A stretch of DNA of 64,000 nt from NCBI RefSeq assembly GCF_000813725.1, contig NZ_JWLD01000015.1, positions 1-64,000 on the forward strand, written 5' to 3'. This document shows positions 54,413-63,343 of this stretch, piece after piece. The translations under genes and the position numbers were made by a program. Numbering within the stretch: the first letter of the stretch is position 1; the number at the start of each line of letters is the position of its first letter. The DNA comes from Leisingera sp. ANG-Vp. GTDB taxonomy: Bacteria; Pseudomonadota; Alphaproteobacteria; Rhodobacterales; Rhodobacteraceae. The notes beneath the pieces are model-generated. The model ran no database searches. It saw only the letters and a program-made list of their open reading frames with translations, and was not told the origin of the DNA.

Positions 54413-55852
54413 ATGATCGAGAAACGCGACTTTTACATCAATGGCCAGTGGGTCGCCCCCTCTGCTGCCAACGACTTCGAGGTAATCAACCCATCGACGG
54501 AAGATCCCTGCGCAGTGATCTCGCTGGGTGCGGAAGCCGACACCAATGCTGCCGTTGCAGCCGCCAAGGCAGCACTGCCCGGCTGGATGGCCACGCCGGT
54601 GGAAGAGCGCATCGCACTGGTGGAAAAGCTCATTGAAATCTATGAGGCCCGCGCTGAAGACCTGGCCCAGGCGATGTCGCTTGAGATGGGGGCGCCGATC
54701 GATATGTCGCGCGTCTCGCAGGTTGGTGCCGGCAGCTGGCATCTGCGCAACTTCATCACCGCAGCCAAGGAGTTCCCCTTTGATGCGCCGCTGAACGACC
54801 GCAGCCCGAACGACCGCATCATCCATGAGGCGGTCGGTGTCTGCGCCCTGATCACGCCGTGGAACTGGCCGATGAACCAGGTGACGCTGAAAGTCGGCGC
54901 GGCGGCTGTTGCCGGCTGCACCATGGTGCTGAAGCCGTCCGAGCAGAGCCCGCTCAACGCGATGATCTTTGCTGAGCTGATGGACGAGGCCGGCTTCCCG
55001 GCTGGTGTTTTCAACCTGGTGAACGGTGACGGCCCGGGCGTCGGCTCGCAGCTGACCACCCACCCGGACGTGGACATGATCTCCTTCACCGGTTCCACCC
55101 GTGCAGGCATCGCGATCACTCAGGCGGCAGCACCGACCCTGAAGAAGGTCGACCTGGAGTTGGGCGGCAAGGGTGCCAATGTGATCTTTGAGGACGCCGA
55201 TGAGAAGGCCGTGAAACGAGGCGTGCTGCACATGATGCAGAACACTGGCCAGAGTTGCAACGCGCCGAGCCGGATGCTGGTGCAGAACAGCATCTACGAC
55301 CGCGTGGTTACGGAAGCCGCGGAAGTGGCGGCCAAGGTCGAGGTCGGCCCGGCAGATCAGGAAGGCCGTCATATCGGCCCGGTTGTCAATGAGCTGCAGT
55401 GGAACAAGATCCAGGATCTGATCCAGCAGGGCATCGACGAGGGCGCCAAGCTGGTGGCCGGCGGCACCGGCCGTCCGGATGGGCTGAACAAGGGATACTA
55501 CGTGAAGCCTACGGTCTTTGCCGATGTGAACAACCAGATGACCATCGCCCGCGAGGAGATCTTTGGCCCGGTGCTGTCGATCATCCCGTTTGAAAGCGAA
55601 GAGGAAGCGATCGAGATTTCCAACGACACTCCCTATGGCCTCACCAATTATGTGCAGACCCAGGACGGTGCCCGCGCCAACCGCATGGCCCGCGCGCTGC
55701 GGTCCGGCATGGTGGAGATGAACGGGAAATCGCGTTCGGCAGGCTCTCCCTTCGGCGGCATGAAACAGTCCGGCAAGGGCCGCGAAGGCGGCAAATGGGG
55801 GATCGAGGATTTCCTGGAAGTGAAAGCTGTCGGCGGCTGGGCAGCCGAGTAA
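54413..55852 (+). CDS. NAD(P)-dependent aldehyde dehydrogenase
   Basis: 479 residues. Oxidises an aldehyde to the acid. Active-site residues N151 (TPWNWPMNQ), K174 (VLKPSEQSP), E249 (DLELGGKGAN) and nucleophile C282 (QNTGQSCNAPSR). NMxEMNGxSRSAGSPFGGMKQSGKGREGG-like C-terminal block is typical of the broad class. The substrate is undefined. Own terminator, no operon partner. Confidence 0.92.
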   Translation: MIEKRDFYINGQWVAPSAANDFEVINPSTEDPCAVISLGAEADTNAAVAAAKAALPGWMATPVEERIALVEKLIEIYEARAEDLAQAMSLEMGAPIDMSRVSQVGAGSWHLRNFITAAKEFPFDAPLNDRSPNDRIIHEAVGVCALITPWNWPMNQVTLKVGAAAVAGCTMVLKPSEQSPLNAMIFAELMDEAGFPAGVFNLVNGDGPGVGSQLTTHPDVDMISFTGSTRAGIAITQAAAPTLKKVDLELGGKGANVIFEDADEKAVKRGVLHMMQNTGQSCNAPSRMLVQNSIYDRVVTEAAEVAAKVEVGPADQEGRHIGPVVNELQWNKIQDLIQQGIDEGAKLVAGGTGRPDGLNKGYYVKPTVFADVNNQMTIAREEIFGPVLSIIPFESEEEAIEISNDTPYGLTNYVQTQDGARANRMARALRSGMVEMNGKSRSAGSPFGGMKQSGKGREGGKWGIEDFLEVKAVGGWAAE

Positions 55853-55873
55853 GTTTTCCGGCAGAGTAATTGA

Positions 55874-55905
55874 GGAAGCCGCCTCTTTGGGGCGGCTTTC
55901 TTTGT
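55874..55905 (+). terminator. terminator of the aldehyde dehydrogenase gene
   Basis: AAGCCGCC / GGCGGCTT stem (55876-55883 and 55891-55898), loop TCTTTGG, then TCTTTGTT, about 25 bases beyond the stop. Confidence 0.88.
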
Positions 55906-56042
55906 TGTGCCGCTGGATGCCAGCCCCGGTGGTGCTCCCGCGCCTGCAAGCCGCCCGGCTGCGCCGGAAATCTTGCCGGCTTGGGCGTGGCCCGTGCTGC
56001 GCACGGGCGCAGGGCCAATGGCGCGGGCTTGAACGGCCAGCG

Positions 56043-56336
56043 TTAGAAATAGGCTCTAATCAAGCAAATTGCGGCGATTCCTGTGCCCATGGTCAGCGGC
56101 AGGCTGCGGGTCGCCAGGGCTACGGCTAGGGATAGGGCGCCTGCCGCCCATTCCTGCGGACCGCCTTGCATCAGCAAGTAGGTGACCAGCGACAGGATCA
56201 GGCAGCCGGGCAAAGCACGCAGGCCGCGGGCCCAGGGGCCGTGTTCGGGCAGCCGGCGGCCTAGGAGGTAGCCGGAGAGGCGGACTGTAAAAGTCGCCGC
56301 CGCCAGGCCCAGGATCAGGGTCCAGGTCTCAGTCAT
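56043..56336 (-). CDS. azlD: AzlD-family branched-chain amino acid export subunit
   Basis: 97 residues, three or four hydrophobic helices: about 6-24, 44-60, 66-80 and 80-96. WTLILGLAAATFTVRLSGYLLGRRLP matches the short AzlD/YgaH-type partner protein. ATG 56336 lies inside the 3' end of azlC (8-base overlap), so translation is coupled. With AzlC it should export branched-chain amino acids. Confidence 0.87.
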   Translation of the reverse strand: MTETWTLILGLAAATFTVRLSGYLLGRRLPEHGPWARGLRALPGCLILSLVTYLLMQGGPQEWAAGALSLAVALATRSLPLTMGTGIAAICLIRAYF

Positions 56337-57039
56337 TGCCCAGCACTCCGGCAAGGGCGGCCCCGGCGAGGCCGCCCAGGATCAGTGTCCAGGTGGGGTC
56401 CAGCGGGGTCAGCAGGCCGGTCAGCAATACTGTGGCCACGGCGCCGGCCCAGGGCAGCAGCGAGGCCCCTCCGCCCCACAGAGAGCGCAGAATGGCGATG
56501 AAAGCAGCGGTGAACGCAAAATCCATGCCAAGGGCGCGCGGCTCCGGCACAGCGGTTGCAAAGCCGGCGCCTGCCATGGTGGCCAGCACCCAAACAGCAA
56601 CCAGCGCCAGCCCGCCGCCCACCAGGTACCAGTAGCCGGCGCGGCCGCCGCGGGCGCGGGTTGCGTGCATCAGCGCCCAATTCTCGTCCGAAGCAACATG
56701 GAGGCCAAGCAGCACCTGCCACCAGGGCCGCCCGGTGAACTCTTCGCGCAGCGACGCGGTGATCAGCAGCAGCCGAAGGTTCAACGCCAGCCCTGCGAGA
56801 ACTGCTGCACCTGCTCCGGCCCCGGCGATCAGGCGCTCAACCGCAATGATCTGCGCAGAGCCTGCAAAGACGATGGAACCCATCACACCGGTCTGCAGCG
56901 CGCCCATTTGCGCCTGCGCGGCGAGGAGGCCGAAGGCCAGCCCATAGACTCCGACACCGGCTGCCAGTGGCAGAATATCCCGCAGCCCGGCTGTCAGCTG
57001 ATTCCGGGACGGGGGCGGGGCAAGGTCTTGCATTGTCAT
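56329..57039 (-). CDS. azlC: AzlC-family branched-chain amino acid exporter
   Basis: 236 residues, about seven transmembrane helices. GLRDILPLAAGVGVYGLAFGLLAAQ and SIVFAGSAQIIAVERLIAGAG, then ALNLRLLLITASLREEFTG are the AzlC/YgaZ signatures. ATG 57039 with GAGGAG before it. Divergent from an XRE-cupin regulator. Confidence 0.9.
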   Translation of the reverse strand: MTMQDLAPPPSRNQLTAGLRDILPLAAGVGVYGLAFGLLAAQAQMGALQTGVMGSIVFAGSAQIIAVERLIAGAGAGAAVLAGLALNLRLLLITASLREEFTGRPWWQVLLGLHVASDENWALMHATRARGGRAGYWYLVGGGLALVAVWVLATMAGAGFATAVPEPRALGMDFAFTAAFIAILRSLWGGGASLLPWAGAVATVLLTGLLTPLDPTWTLILGGLAGAALAGVLGND

Positions 57040-57102
57040 GCGGGAACTCCTCTGGAGGCGGATTAGTGAATCCGCTATACCGAACGCAATGGCCAATCTA
57101 CC

Positions 57103-57119
57103 GAACGATACGCTCGTTC
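57103..57119. promoter_or_regulatory. inverted repeat in the azlC-regulator interval
   Basis: GAACGA-tacgc-TCGTTC, with further CCGAACG copies near 57079-57086 and 57101-57107. It lies between the divergent azlCD operon and the XRE-cupin gene, about 63 bases upstream of azlC and 33 upstream of the regulator, so it is a likely binding site for that regulator. Confidence 0.5.
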
Positions 57120-57151
57120 ATCAACCCGAACAATAGTACGGTAAAAAGAAC

Positions 57152-57700
57152 ATGTCAGCACCCCATCAGATGATTGCCGCCGCCATTCAGCGCGAGCGCA
57201 GCCGTGCAGGGAAGTCGCTCTCAGCGCTTGCGGCAGAGGCAGGCATTGCCAAGTCGACCCTGTCGCAGCTGGAAGCAGGCAACGGAAACCCCAGTGTAGA
57301 GACGCTTTGGGCGTTGGCCGCGGCCTTGGATGTACCTCTGAGCCTGCTGTTTGAAACCGAGGCGCCGGCAACCAAACTGGTGCGGGCCGGAGAAGGCGAC
57401 GTTCTGGAATCAGAGCAGTCGGACTTCAGCGCGGTGCTGTTGTCCCGATGCCCGCCCAACGTGCGTCGGGATGTCTACCGGGTGGTGATGCAGCCAGGGG
57501 AGGTCCGCCGCGCTCAGCCGCATCCGCGCGGTACGGTCGAGCACATGCTGGTTTGCGCCGGGCAGATGCGCGTCGGGCCGGCGGGGCAAGAGGAGGTGCT
57601 GCTGGCCGGCGATTACTACAGTTACCCGGGCGATCATCCGCACAGCTATGAGGCGCTGCAGCCGGACACGCTGTTCCTGATGGTGATGGAGGCGCCGTAG
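57152..57700 (+). CDS. XRE-type regulator with cupin domain, divergent from azlCD
   Basis: 182 residues. Helix-turn-helix about 10-64 (SLSALAAEAGIAKSTLSQLEAGNGNPSVETLWALA-type layout) and a cupin about 100-180 with VMQPGEVRRAQPHPRGTVEHMLVCAGQMRV and YYSYPGDHPHSYEA, whose histidines could bind metal. Divergent placement beside azlCD suggests it controls that exporter in response to an amino acid; this is inferred. Confidence 0.87.
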   Translation: MSAPHQMIAAAIQRERSRAGKSLSALAAEAGIAKSTLSQLEAGNGNPSVETLWALAAALDVPLSLLFETEAPATKLVRAGEGDVLESEQSDFSAVLLSRCPPNVRRDVYRVVMQPGEVRRAQPHPRGTVEHMLVCAGQMRVGPAGQEEVLLAGDYYSYPGDHPHSYEALQPDTLFLMVMEAP

Positions 57701-57707
57701 TCAGACT

Positions 57708-58361
57708 CTAAAAAGAGGGTGTCATCCGGAATTTCAGAGATTCGCCGCTATCGGGATGCTTGATCCGCAATTCTTCGGAATGCAGCATCAGCCGCGGATG
57801 CTCGAGCGCGGCACCAGTGGCATAAAGCGGGTCGCCAAGGATCGGGTGGCCCAGCGACAGCATATGCACCCGCAGCTGATGCGAACGCCCGGTCTTGGGG
57901 GTCAGACGGACGCGGGTTGCACCTTCTTCGTATTTCATTACCCGCCAGTCGGTGATCGCGGTCTTGCCGGTCTCATGGCAGACCATCTGTTTCGGCCGGT
58001 TGGGCCAATCGACGATCAGCGGCAAATCAACGGTACCGCTCCGCGGCTCCAGCTTGCCTGCAACCCGCGCGACATAGGCCTTCTTTGCGGTGCGCTTCTC
58101 GAACTGCATCGACAGGTGCCGCTGGGCATGCTGGGTCAAGCCGAACACCATCACCCCGGACGTATCCCTGTCCAGCCGGTGCACCAGCAGCGCTTCTGGG
58201 AAGACCGCCTGGATGCGGGAAATCAGGCAATCGGCCAGATGCGCGCCGCGGCCAGGCACCGACAACAGTCCGGCAGGCTTGTTCACCGCCAGAAGTTCGG
58301 CATCGTGGTGCAGGATCTCCAGCGGGTCCTGCGGCGGGGTATATTCGCTTGAAACGGCCAT
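57708..58361 (-). CDS. RluA-family pseudouridine synthase
   Basis: 217 residues. Converts uridine to pseudouridine in structured RNA. Catalytic D64 in VHRLDRDTSGVMVF, then SGTVDLPLIVDWPNRPKQMV and RTGRSHQLRVHMLSLGHPILGDPLY, the RluA-clade C-terminal block. No N-terminal S4 domain. RluA itself modifies 23S U746 and tRNA U32; target here unverified. A longer open frame exists upstream but the ATG at 58361 fits the family start. Confidence 0.88.
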   Translation of the reverse strand: MAVSSEYTPPQDPLEILHHDAELLAVNKPAGLLSVPGRGAHLADCLISRIQAVFPEALLVHRLDRDTSGVMVFGLTQHAQRHLSMQFEKRTAKKAYVARVAGKLEPRSGTVDLPLIVDWPNRPKQMVCHETGKTAITDWRVMKYEEGATRVRLTPKTGRSHQLRVHMLSLGHPILGDPLYATGAALEHPRLMLHSEELRIKHPDSGESLKFRMTPSF

Positions 58362-58514
58362 GGGGGCCTGCCTAGCGTCCCGGGCGGGCAGGGGCAAGCA
58401 CAGGACAGTTTCTCCTGCTTCCGGTGCTTTCCTGAAGGCCCTGTCATTTGCTAAATTGACACTGCCTGGGCGATCCGGTAACCGGCGCGCCTCATAAGAC
58501 TTTGGGGTGAAGGC

Positions 58515-59426
58515 ATGGCACGCAAACGCAAAGGGCGCGATATTTCCGGCTGGCTGGTGGTGGACAAGCCTGCGGGGCTGACATCGACCGCGGTCGTGAA
58601 CAAGGTGCGCTGGGCGATGGATGCCAAGAAGGCGGGTCATGCGGGCACTTTGGATCCCGAGGCGACCGGTGTTCTGGCAGTGGCGCTGGGCGAGGCGACC
58701 AAGACGGTGCCTTACATTACCGACGCGCTGAAGGCCTATACCTTCACCGTGCGGCTGGGGCAGGCGACCAACACGGACGATGCCGAGGGCGAGGTGATCG
58801 CCGAAAGCGATGCGCGCCCCACCGATCAGCAAATCAAGGACGCGCTGCTGCCTTTCCTGGGTGAAATCATGCAGGTGCCGCCCAAGTTCTCAGCCGTAAA
58901 GATCGACGGCCAGCGCGCTTATAAGCTGGCGCGCGAGGGCGAGGATGTGCAGATCGAGGCCCGCCCGCTGTGGGTCGAGGAACTGATCCTGCTGGACCGC
59001 CCGGATGAGGACCACGCGGTGCTGGAGATGACCTGCGGCAAGGGCGGTTATGTGCGCTCGATCGCCCGCGACCTGGGCGCGGCATTGGGCTGCCATGGCC
59101 ATGTCAAGGAACTGCGGCGGATCTGGTCCGGCCCGTTTGACGCTGAAGAGGGTGTCTCGCTGGAGCTGGTCGAGGAACTGGCGAAATCCACGGAACTGGA
59201 CAAGTATCTGCGCCCGCTGGAACAAGGTCTCGCGGATCTGCCCGAGCTGAAATGCACCCCGCAGGGAGCGGTGCGGCTGCGCAACGGCAACCCGGGCATG
59301 GTGATGGCCGCGGATGTGGAATACGGCGACGAAGCCTGGGCCTCGCTGGACGGCCAGGCGGTGGCCGTGGGGATCTATAAATCGGGCGAGCTGCACCCGA
59401 GCCGGGTGTTCGTGCAGCCGGAGTGA
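58515..59426 (+). CDS. truB: tRNA pseudouridine-55 synthase
   Basis: 303 residues. Makes pseudouridine 55 in the T-loop of tRNA. Catalytic D47 in [14 protein letters not shown], then [21 protein letters not shown] and [23 protein letters not shown]-terminal PUA-like segment. Strong alphaproteobacterial match. Not clustered with rbfA or rpsO here. Confidence 0.96.
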   Translation: MARKRKGRDISGWLVVDKPAGLTSTAVVNKVRWAMDAKKAGHAGTLDPEATGVLAVALGEATKTVPYITDALKAYTFTVRLGQATNTDDAEGEVIAESDARPTDQQIKDALLPFLGEIMQVPPKFSAVKIDGQRAYKLAREGEDVQIEARPLWVEELILLDRPDEDHAVLEMTCGKGGYVRSIARDLGAALGCHGHVKELRRIWSGPFDAEEGVSLELVEELAKSTELDKYLRPLEQGLADLPELKCTPQGAVRLRNGNPGMVMAADVEYGDEAWASLDGQAVAVGIYKSGELHPSRVFVQPE

Positions 59427-59462
59427 CCCGGCTGCTCGCGCGGCCGCATTGGGGTTCAGACC

Positions 59463-61157
59463 TTAGCCGCGGTAGTTGTGAAAGACGCTCAGCTGGATGT
59501 GCAGATCGTTCTTGCTGACCTCATTGCCATCCAGATCAAACCAGGTTTCGCTGCCGTCTTCTGACGTGTGCAGGAAACCGGCCGTCAGGCCGGTCTGGCC
59601 TGCCAGGCGCAGCACCTCTTGCCCGTCCACCAGAACACTGGTGCCGCCGCCGGATTCGCTGAGGCTCACCCGGCCTTGCAGGTCGTAGCTGGGGCCATGC
59701 GGCACGCTGTCTTCGGGCAGCGTCTCGCCGCCGCCAAGAACCACTTCCACGCTTTCCGCGGCTGGTTCGAAGTCGGTAACGATGGCCCCGCCCAGCGAAC
59801 TCTCCGGGTCTACATAGGCTGAGATTGTGTCGGTGCCCGCACCCCCGGTCACGATATCGCCGTTGGAGGCCAGGATCCGGTCGTCGCCGTCCCCGCCATC
59901 CAATGTGTCCTGGAACCGGTTCATGTACATGCCGGCCGAAGCGCTGTGATTGGTGTGGTAGCTGTTGTCGTTGCCGTGGAGATAGTCGCTGCCGGCCCCG
60001 CCCGAGAGGTGCTGCGCGCCGTCGCCGCCCACCAGCAGATCGTCGCCATCGCCGCCATTCAAAGTGTGGCCGCCAACAGCCCAGGCTGAGACATCAGCTG
60101 CCCCGCCGACCAGCACGCCGCCGTCGCCAGTGAAATAGGCGTGGAGTTCATCAACGCCCTCAGTTGCGATGACAGTGTCGCCGCTGCCCGCTTCGACCTG
60201 CACTGTTGCGGCACTGTCAAGCTGCACCAGGTCGGCGCCGTCATCGTCCGATGTGCGGACATAGGCATAGGAGTCCGGCGCCGACACGCTGATGGTGTCG
60301 TTGCCGTCACCGCCAAACAGGTTGTGATGCGATACTTGGGTTCGATAGGGGAACAGGTGGTCCTGAGCTTCGTAAAGACTGGAAACCCTGAAAATTTCAG
60401 GATCCTGCAGTGCAGTCTCTCCGTCACCGGTAACAGTGATCACATCATCCCCGGCCCCGCCCCTGATGATCGAGGCATCCGATGACACGGAGATTGTGTT
60501 GTCTCCGCCATCCGCGATGACCATGCCGTAGGGGGCTCCGTCTTGGGGTTCTTCCACCGTGATGTCGCTGCCGCCGGGCCAGGCAGCTTCAAACACCAGT
60601 CCTGTGAACTGGTTCTGCAGCTCTCCCTCAAACAGCACCGCACCTTCCGGCAGCTCTGTCACGCCGGGCAAGGCCAGAACCAGCTCTCCGCTTCTGGTGT
60701 AGATGCCCAGGCCGTCTTCCTCAGGCAGGGTCTGCACCTGCATTTCGACATCGAAGTTTTCCAGAATCAGTTGATCCTGGGACGGGTCAAAATCTGTGAT
60801 CCGGATAGGTTCTTCATCGTCATCGGGAACAGACCGCCCGTTCACGGAAAACAGATCTGCGCCTTCGCCCCCGGTCCCGGTGTTTTTATGGTCCAGGAGC
60901 AGGTGGTCATCGCCGTCTCCGCCCAGAAGAACATCATTGTCATTCCAGTTGCCGGTCAGCGTGTCGTTGCCGGTGCCGCCGGTCAGGGTTTCGTCAAGGA
61001 AGCTCTCACCGGTCAGTTCCTGGGGGGCATCCCGTTCGACGGGCTCCTCCGGTTCAGTGGGCTCCTCTGGCGCCGTCGTTGCCGGATCGTCGCTGTCATC
61101 CAGCATTACGGCGGCTGAGCCGGCGGCGGCAATCGACAGCAGAAGAAGAAGTTCCAT
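59463..61157 (-). CDS. RTX calcium-binding protein with hydrophobic N-terminus (RTX-1)
   Basis: 564 residues. Starts MELLLLLSIAAAGSAAVMLDD: a hydrophobic stretch of about 17 residues with no cleavage site, then an acidic linker rich in D, E, P and T. RTX nonapeptides (GGTGNDTLTG, GGDGDDHLLL, GGDGDDLLVGG) occur in at least five patches between about 55 and 470. Modules of the form TDFDPxxDQL (for example ITDFDPSQDQLIL near 140) resemble serralysin C-terminal strands. Probably surface or extracellular; transport route not shown. ATG 61157 has GAGAGAT before it. Confidence 0.82.
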   Translation of the reverse strand: MELLLLLSIAAAGSAAVMLDDSDDPATTAPEEPTEPEEPVERDAPQELTGESFLDETLTGGTGNDTLTGNWNDNDVLLGGDGDDHLLLDHKNTGTGGEGADLFSVNGRSVPDDDEEPIRITDFDPSQDQLILENFDVEMQVQTLPEEDGLGIYTRSGELVLALPGVTELPEGAVLFEGELQNQFTGLVFEAAWPGGSDITVEEPQDGAPYGMVIADGGDNTISVSSDASIIRGGAGDDVITVTGDGETALQDPEIFRVSSLYEAQDHLFPYRTQVSHHNLFGGDGNDTISVSAPDSYAYVRTSDDDGADLVQLDSAATVQVEAGSGDTVIATEGVDELHAYFTGDGGVLVGGAADVSAWAVGGHTLNGGDGDDLLVGGDGAQHLSGGAGSDYLHGNDNSYHTNHSASAGMYMNRFQDTLDGGDGDDRILASNGDIVTGGAGTDTISAYVDPESSLGGAIVTDFEPAAESVEVVLGGGETLPEDSVPHGPSYDLQGRVSLSESGGGTSVLVDGQEVLRLAGQTGLTAGFLHTSEDGSETWFDLDGNEVSKNDLHIQLSVFHNYRG

Positions 61158-61334
61158 GGAAATCTCTCGAGTTAAAAGTGCAATGGCCGCGCTGTTTGAC
61201 GGATGGTTCAAATTCCCCTTATGGGTGCATAAATCTTTAACAAACTCAAGGTTGCGCCGGAGCTGCCGCGGCATGCCTGTCTGCGGCGGAACGGGAGCAG
61301 GCCAGATATGCCAGGACCTGCCCCGTTACCAGGC

Positions 61335-62591
61335 TCAGGCCGGGACAGCGTCGTAGTTGGTGCCGAGGACCGACTGGTCCTGCTGTGCGGTCAGAAGGAT
61401 GCTGGCAGTCGCCCCCTGTTCGGCGCTGATCACATTGCCTGAAGCATCCCGCCACCGGTCTTCATCGGTTGAATAGTCATCATGAAAGGCGATGCTGATT
61501 GCCGACTGGTCTCCGGGCAGCGTTGCGACCGCAATACCGTCCATGGCGATCATTGTGCTGTCCTGACCGGCATCATAGGTCACGCTCAGCCCGGCAATGG
61601 CATCCTCGAAGCTGAAACTGGGCAGCGACCCGAAACCTGCAACAATTGGGAAATCGATCATCAACTGGTCTTCCGCCGGATCGAAATCGGTGATCTCCGC
61701 TGCCGGGGTGCCCGCGTTATAGACATTGGCAAAGGCATGGAAGCTGTCGGCGCCCGCGCCGCCGGTGGCGGTGGTGCCCGGCCCGATCCACAAGTGGTCA
61801 TCCCCGGCGCCGCCCTCCAGAAGATCGCCGTCATCGCCGACCTGGGTCAGATCGCCGGGGTAGTGGTTGTAGGAGTCCGGGTAATGCACTGAGCCGCTGC
61901 CGCTGAACAGCGAGTCATTGCCTTCGCCGCCTGTGAGCGTGTCGGCACCGTCCTCGCCAAAGATCACGTCGTGTCCTGCTGTGCCGGCCAGATTGTCATC
62001 GCCATCTGTGCCGCGCTGAGCATCAATGATCTGGGGCCCGGAATCCGAAGGTGCGTCAAAGGACACGGTATAGGGCCCGTCATCCAGATGCGCGCCAAAA
62101 AATTCAACGTCCAAGGTTTGCCCGTCTTCCAGGGAGAGGTTGTTCAGGGTCAGGACTGTGGTCATGCCCTGCGTCTCCACTAAGCGCAGTCCGGTGCCGT
62201 CTTCTGTCTGGTACAGCGCCACTTCCTGATGCGTCTCTTCCATACGTAGACGGTCAGCAGCGGGATCAAAGTCCTCAATGACTGTGCCTGCGCTGCCGCC
62301 GCCGATTAGGTCAAACCGGTCTGCGCCGTCACCGCCTGTGACAGAATTGCCGGCGCCAAAGCCAAGAAAGTCATTGCCGCCCCCGCCATCGAGAGTATCA
62401 GCATCGCCTTCATTCCCGAGGATGGTTTCGCCCTCGTCCGATCCGGTCAGCAGCTCATCTTCGCCCTCTTGCCCATAGACCGGACCTGGCGGTTCGGGGA
62501 TGACGACTGTCACCAGCTCCTCGTCATCATCTCCTGAAAGGACGATTCCGGCTGCAGCAATGCCAATTCCGAGGAGCAGTAGCAGTTCCAT
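61335..62591 (-). CDS. RTX calcium-binding protein with hydrophobic N-terminus (RTX-2)
   Basis: 418 residues, a paralogue of the neighbour: same start MELLLLLGIGIAAAGIVLSGDDDEE, then two RTX patches (about 40-95 with GGGGNDFLGFGAGN, and 195-285 with GEDGADTLTGGEGNDSL) each followed by a TDFDPxxDQL module (near 105 and 297). The C-terminus differs. It lies 177 bases upstream of RTX-1 on the same strand, so they may be co-transcribed or recently duplicated. Confidence 0.82.
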   Translation of the reverse strand: MELLLLLGIGIAAAGIVLSGDDDEELVTVVIPEPPGPVYGQEGEDELLTGSDEGETILGNEGDADTLDGGGGNDFLGFGAGNSVTGGDGADRFDLIGGGSAGTVIEDFDPAADRLRMEETHQEVALYQTEDGTGLRLVETQGMTTVLTLNNLSLEDGQTLDVEFFGAHLDDGPYTVSFDAPSDSGPQIIDAQRGTDGDDNLAGTAGHDVIFGEDGADTLTGGEGNDSLFSGSGSVHYPDSYNHYPGDLTQVGDDGDLLEGGAGDDHLWIGPGTTATGGAGADSFHAFANVYNAGTPAAEITDFDPAEDQLMIDFPIVAGFGSLPSFSFEDAIAGLSVTYDAGQDSTMIAMDGIAVATLPGDQSAISIAFHDDYSTDEDRWRDASGNVISAEQGATASILLTAQQDQSVLGTNYDAVPA

Positions 62592-62723
62592 TTCGAATAC
62601 CCTGGATAGAATAAATGAGCGTTAAACACTTGGTAGGTGTATCAGCACCTTCAGGTTCCAGCAATATTCTCTGCTGTGGCCAGCAGCATTTGACAGGGCG
62701 AACAGCCCTGCTACAGACGGCCT

Positions 62724-63236
62724 ATGATCACCCGGACCCACACCAAAGGCGATGCGCCCTCGACTGCCGTTTACTCGGATTGCGAATCCTACCGCTACAG
62801 CTTGACCCGGGTCTGGGAGCCTGGCGGGCGGCGGGTGATGTTCGTGATGCTGAACCCCTCGACCGCAACCGAGGTGCAGAACGACCCCACCATTGAGCGC
62901 TGCGAACGCCGCGCCCGGGCGCTGGGCTATGGCGGTTTCCGGGCCACCAATATCTTTGCCTGCCGGGTGACCGACCCGCGTGAGATGCGGCGGCTTGAGG
63001 CGCCGGAAGGGCCGGACAACATGGCGGCGGTGCTGGAGGGGATGGACTGGGCCGATACGGTGATCTGCGCTTGGGGCACCCATGGCGAGCACCGCGGCCA
63101 AGGCGCGCGGGTCGAGGCCGCGCTGCGGGCAACCGGCAAGCCACTCTATCAGTTGGGGCTCAGCAAGGCGGGCCATCCGAAACATCCCCTGTACATTGCT
63201 TACAGCCGCCAGCCGGAACCGTGGCAGGCGGAGTAG
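62724..63236 (+). CDS. DUF1643 protein
   Basis: 170 residues. Recognised by RRVMFVMLNPSTATEVQNDPTIERCERRARALGYGG and GFRATNIFACRVTDPREMRR, the family core, then VICAWGTHGEH. Unknown function; relatives occur in phages and defence-type settings as well as chromosomes. No strong ribosome site. It interrupts the RTX cluster. Confidence 0.82.
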   Translation: MITRTHTKGDAPSTAVYSDCESYRYSLTRVWEPGGRRVMFVMLNPSTATEVQNDPTIERCERRARALGYGGFRATNIFACRVTDPREMRRLEAPEGPDNMAAVLEGMDWADTVICAWGTHGEHRGQGARVEAALRATGKPLYQLGLSKAGHPKHPLYIAYSRQPEPWQAE

Positions 63237-63343
63237 GCGGCTTTGGCGCCTGTTAACCGATGTTCCCCTTTTGTTTTGCATTTTCAACTATGACATGAGA
63301 TCCTGACGGCGGGTACGAATGTTTGCTGAGGTGTGAGCGGGTT

